A stretch of 64,000 nt of DNA from Flavobacterium commune (GTDB lineage Bacteria; Bacteroidota; Bacteroidia; Flavobacteriales; Flavobacteriaceae). Positions 61,901 through 64,000 of the stretch are shown here, in pieces. The stretch is taken from positions 2,356,001 to 2,420,000 of the forward strand of contig NZ_CP017774.1 of the NCBI RefSeq assembly GCF_001857965.1. Reading direction: 5' to 3'. The number at the start of each line of letters is the position of its first letter. Position 1 is the first letter of the stretch. The notes beneath the pieces are model-generated. The model worked only from the letters and a program-made list of their open reading frames with translations, was not told the origin of the DNA and ran no database searches. Position numbers and translations under genes: made by a program.

Positions 61901-64000
61901 TGATTTATATTTGCCATCGCTAGAAATTATACCGGATAATACCGATGTTGTTAAAGCTGATGTTTGGGATTTTGGTGCGCAACAGCTGGACGATGTTTTA
62001 TATAATAACAAATTAGATGTTGCAACTATTAATTCATGGTATCCTGTTGGTTATGTGGTGGGTACGGCTAGTACAACGTATGTGATGCCTACTTCGTTTA
62101 CTGCTGGGGATTTGTCTTGGGTTGGAGGTTCCAATGATCGTCTTAGATCCAGTAACACAGCACTTACTCGATATGATAGTAATGTAGGCTCTGGTGCTGC
62201 AGCCGGATATACAGGAAGAATTTATGTAAATGGTTCGGCTCAGGCTGGTCGTTATTTAAGTTTTAATCTTAAAGAAAATGATGAGTTAACAGTTGTTGCT
62301 AACACTGACGCAGCGGGTAGATTAAATTTTGTATATCTTACTGATGCTAATGTACAATCGGATCTTGTAGAAACAACAACTACAACTAAAGAATATAAAT
62401 TTGTAGCTAAACAAACAGGAGTTTATAAAATTTATGATCAGGTAAATAAACCAAGTTATTATCGTATTATTCGAAAACCGGCAACTTTAGTAGCGGTTTC
62501 CGGGTCTATTGATGTAACTAACGCAGCAGATATTTCTTCAGGATATACAGTTGATTTTACTAATGCAGCAGGGAAAATCTGGAATGCTGTTGTGGCTAAT
62601 GGGAAGTATAATGTAACATTGCCAGCGGGATATACTTATACATTAAGTGTAGGTAATGCCAATGGATATTTAATTACTAGTGGAGATAGTTTTGAGGTTG
62701 CTGTGGGTTCAAACCAACATAATATTACAATTTCAAAAGTTACATTGTTTACAGTAACTGGAAATGTTACAGGTTTAGGAACAACTATTTCTAATCTTAG
62801 TTTGAAGTATACTTCTGATCCAGCAGCTAATAAAACCTATGTTCCGGTAGCTGTTGTTAATGCTGTTACAGGGCAGTACTCAGTAAAATTAGAATCGGGT
62901 GTAGGATATACTGTTTCAGGTGTTGGAGTTAATGAATATGAAATTTTAGCTAATTCAGTTACTGTTTCGTCAAACACTACTGTCGATGTCGCTTTTACTC
63001 TAAAACCGAAGTACAAAGTTACTATCACAGCTCCTTCTTTGGATGCAACTCAATTGACTAAATTAGGATTGAAATTCTCCAATATTAATGAGGCTGGAAT
63101 AACTTATACTTTTACGGATATTAATAATGTCAATTTACGTAAAGGAACTTATTCCGTTAGCGCTTTAGGATTGGATGAATATCCGGTAGAGTTAGCAATG
63201 ACATCTAATCTTGTAGTTTCAAATGCAGCAGTTTCAAAAGAACTAACATTTAAAACTGTTACTAATTGGTCTTTTGATGATAAAGTAATTGCTAATGGAA
63301 CAACTAGTTACAAAGGAATGTTGTTTACTGGTGCTGTTGCTAACGAAATTGCCAAAGGTCATCTAAATGCTGGGACGGGTTCTACAATTAGTGTCCCTGT
63401 AAATCCAAATCAAAAAATAACGGTTACTTATTATTATGCAGCTAATTTTTCTATACAAGGAGGTGCAGCCGTTACAACTAGTAGTAATAGTACAGGTCTT
63501 TTTGAAAAGGTTGATTATGTTTATACAGGAACTAGTCCGGGGAATGTTCTTATTGCTGTGAATGGAACAAGTTATTTTACGGATATTAATGTCGATCTAA
63601 TTGTACCTTATACTTCTGTGATTACTGTTGGAATCGACAAAGATTATCAAACGATTAATGGTGCTTTGAAAGCCATTTCTAAAATGGTTCGTACAGCTGA
63701 GCAAAGAGTAACTGTGGTAATCGATCCGGGTAACTACGAAGAAATGATTGTGGTCAATAGTCCTAATGTTACCTTTAAGAATGCTGCGGCTAAACCAAGT
63801 ATTGCTTTGAAAAACAAAGGTGTGGATATTGATGCTAATGCAGTTCGTATTACTTCTTATTATGGTTATGGCTATAGTTATTACAGTCAGGGTAATGACA
63901 ATAAATGGAATGCTGATGTTTTAGCAGTGAACAAAGCGAATAATAGTTATACCTATGAGAATGTTAGTGGAACTACCAATGGTTCTTATTGGAATGCTAC
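58989..64000 (+). CDS. Giant multidomain pectinase: PL1 pectate lyase with Ig-like/CBM-like modules and a CE8 pectin methylesterase (partial)
   Basis: ATG 58989 opens a frame that stays open to the right edge (over 1670 codons). A signal peptide (FASLQMFSQ) is followed by an FN3-like module (residues about 20-105). A PL1 pectate lyase (about 110-470) carries [24 protein letters not shown] metal-site acids ([14 protein letters not shown]) and [15 protein letters not shown], the catalytic Arg region. Then come Ig-like, bacterial Ig2-like ([20 protein letters not shown]) and several beta-sandwich or carboxypeptidase-regulatory-like modules (about 550-1540). Near residue 1544 a CE8 domain begins ([33 protein letters not shown]) and runs off the window. 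Presumably secreted or surface-anchored; a C-terminal sorting domain would lie outside the window. Confidence 0.9.
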   Translation, partial: MKKILLYLAVLFASLQMFSQTVTITESAGWLESAYVKWQPVSGAQSYNVYYSGNGITNQKIDNQLIRSYGTYFRADVLGLAAGNYTVSVKAVIAGVEGDAATTQSLTVLAHDRNGFAFQGGRIPGGYNMDGTPKSNAVIIYVTENTKNTVSLTVTGATTNPCIGLQNILFGFKKGLDNRPLIVRLIGNITDMSVMDGGDIVIENKNNASGSITFEGVGNDAVCNGWGVRLKYASNVEIRNLATMNVNSTAGDDFGMQQDNDHIWVHNNEMFYGNAGSDADQIKGDGALDNKGSTYCTFSYNHFWDSGKCSLLGLSENTTVGLYVTYHHNWFDHSDSRHPRVRFYSAHIYNNYYDGVSKYGAGSTSGSSLFVENNYFRNSKRPMMISMQGTDVWSSSKQANDPGNVGTFSGEDGGIIKAFNNTFDADIATNEMRFVAYGDPNPLYNISGKISSTIDFDAYLATTRGEQIPNTVKSYAGANVYNNFDTDVALYVKNLVPDSPEVAKSKVMQYSGRTGGGDLKWTFSNNVDDTSSSVITALKTAITNYTSSLVAVQGETVVSSQTLTSTSNTNQTVNSGSAIANIVYTWGGDATDATVTGLPASGITFVKDATAKTITISGTPTANVSYSIATTGTVGNPATGSGTITVSTPGTTTGGEVHNFTTSGKTSSFYTITGNMNSTDGSQTYDGLTLTARLKMESATVISYTTTATSTLTLVFDSSFSGKVKLNNVSYTAVAGVVVIPSVAAGTNTILKGDTANLFYIKTVYDTPALITPSISNFTIADKVVGDAAFALTAPTSNSDGTFTYTSSNTAVATVSGNMVTIVGEGTTTITANQAATSIYAAGSISATLKVLPEQVASSVVYDFRDGVIIAAGKSTDNVVTLSGGSYKLHGATYGLNMKVGGQIDIAVTGSCTVRFLGSQYSSLQMEGTASVAGDLGTIATKVVVDRVDTYEFKYIGGARTLRFKLVAPGTDLYLPSLEIIPDNTDVVKADVWDFGAQQLDDVLYNNKLDVATINSWYPVGYVVGTASTTYVMPTSFTAGDLSWVGGSNDRLRSSNTALTRYDSNVGSGAAAGYTGRIYVNGSAQAGRYLSFNLKENDELTVVANTDAAGRLNFVYLTDANVQSDLVETTTTTKEYKFVAKQTGVYKIYDQVNKPSYYRIIRKPATLVAVSGSIDVTNAADISSGYTVDFTNAAGKIWNAVVANGKYNVTLPAGYTYTLSVGNANGYLITSGDSFEVAVGSNQHNITISKVTLFTVTGNVTGLGTTISNLSLKYTSDPAANKTYVPVAVVNAVTGQYSVKLESGVGYTVSGVGVNEYEILANSVTVSSNTTVDVAFTLKPKYKVTITAPSLDATQLTKLGLKFSNINEAGITYTFTDINNVNLRKGTYSVSALGLDEYPVELAMTSNLVVSNAAVSKELTFKTVTNWSFDDKVIANGTTSYKGMLFTGAVANEIAKGHLNAGTGSTISVPVNPNQKITVTYYYAANFSIQGGAAVTTSSNSTGLFEKVDYVYTGTSPGNVLIAVNGTSYFTDINVDLIVPYTSVITVGIDKDYQTINGALKAISKMVRTAEQRVTVVIDPGNYEEMIVVNSPNVTFKNAAAKPSIALKNKGVDIDANAVRITSYYGYGYSYYSQGNDNKWNADVLAVNKANNSYTYENVSGTTNGSYWNA

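Overview
The window is AT-rich DNA from a member of the Bacteroidota, most likely a Flavobacterium-like plant- or soil-associated bacterium. The evidence is SusC/SusD pairs, a hybrid two-component system, promoter elements of the Bacteroidetes type (TAnnTTTG) and weak ribosome binding sites. Nearly everything in it serves glycan breakdown. No rRNA, tRNA or CRISPR array was seen.

Layout. (1) Positions 2-265: the 3' end of a leucine-rich-repeat gene. (2) Positions 386-5760, minus strand: a four-gene operon of myo-inositol oxygenase, a sodium/solute symporter, a NagB/PIG-L fusion and an SDR oxidoreductase that looks like fructuronate reductase. (3) Positions 6344-34992, plus strand: a large polysaccharide-utilization-type locus. 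Its genes are SusC, SusD, GH92, a heparinase-like toroid protein, DUF4861, an atypical GH28, a second GH92, GH43, GH89 alpha-N-acetylglucosaminidase, an HGSNAT-like acetyltransferase, a phosphoinositide-specific phospholipase C, GH115 alpha-glucuronidase, a metallophosphoesterase and a hybrid two-component regulator. (4) Positions 35438-44946: a hexuronate transporter, then kduI-kduD-uxaC-kdgK-eda-uxaB-uxaA. (5) Positions 45044-46299: an IS element with 18-bp terminal inverted repeats. (6) Positions 46456-57838: a LacI-type regulator (minus strand) and pectin enzymes GH28, GH105 x2, GH43, PL10-CE8, CE12 and GH28. (7) Positions 57955-58494: an ECF sigma factor (minus strand). (8) From 58989 off the right edge: a very large PL1-...-CE8 protein.

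Main hypothesis. Regions 2 and 3 together look like a system for harvesting the head group of glycosylated inositol phospholipids. The best fit is plant glycosyl inositol phosphorylceramide (GIPC), whose core is reported as GlcN(Ac)-alpha-1,4-GlcA-alpha-1,2-myo-inositol-phosphate-ceramide, with Man, Gal and Ara decorations. GH92 fits mannose and GH43 fits arabinose or galactose. The HGSNAT-like enzyme plus GH89 fit GlcN/GlcNAc, and GH115 fits alpha-1,2-GlcA. The PLC and the phosphoesterase fit the inositol-phosphate bond. The symporter, MIOX, SDR and NagB/PIG-L proteins fit catabolism of the released inositol, glucuronate and glucosamine. GPI anchors are the main alternative. Independent support comes from the divergent intergenic region: two copies of a 25-bp motif (22/25 identical), inverted to each other, each lie exactly 19 nt upstream of a -7-like element, one facing the MIOX operon and one facing susC. 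This implies that one regulator, probably the HTCS of the locus, drives both units.

The second half is a pectin and galacturonate regulon. A perfect 14-bp palindrome (TGTAATCGATTACA) abuts or overlaps a TAnnTTTG element in front of the hexuronate transporter, kduI and the first pectin GH28. A 13/14 copy lies in front of the ECF sigma gene. The divergently placed LacI regulator is the obvious candidate to bind them. UxaC, KdgK and Eda of this regulon would also be needed to finish glucuronate coming from MIOX and GH115, so the two systems meet metabolically. Mannonate dehydratase (UxuA) is not in the window.
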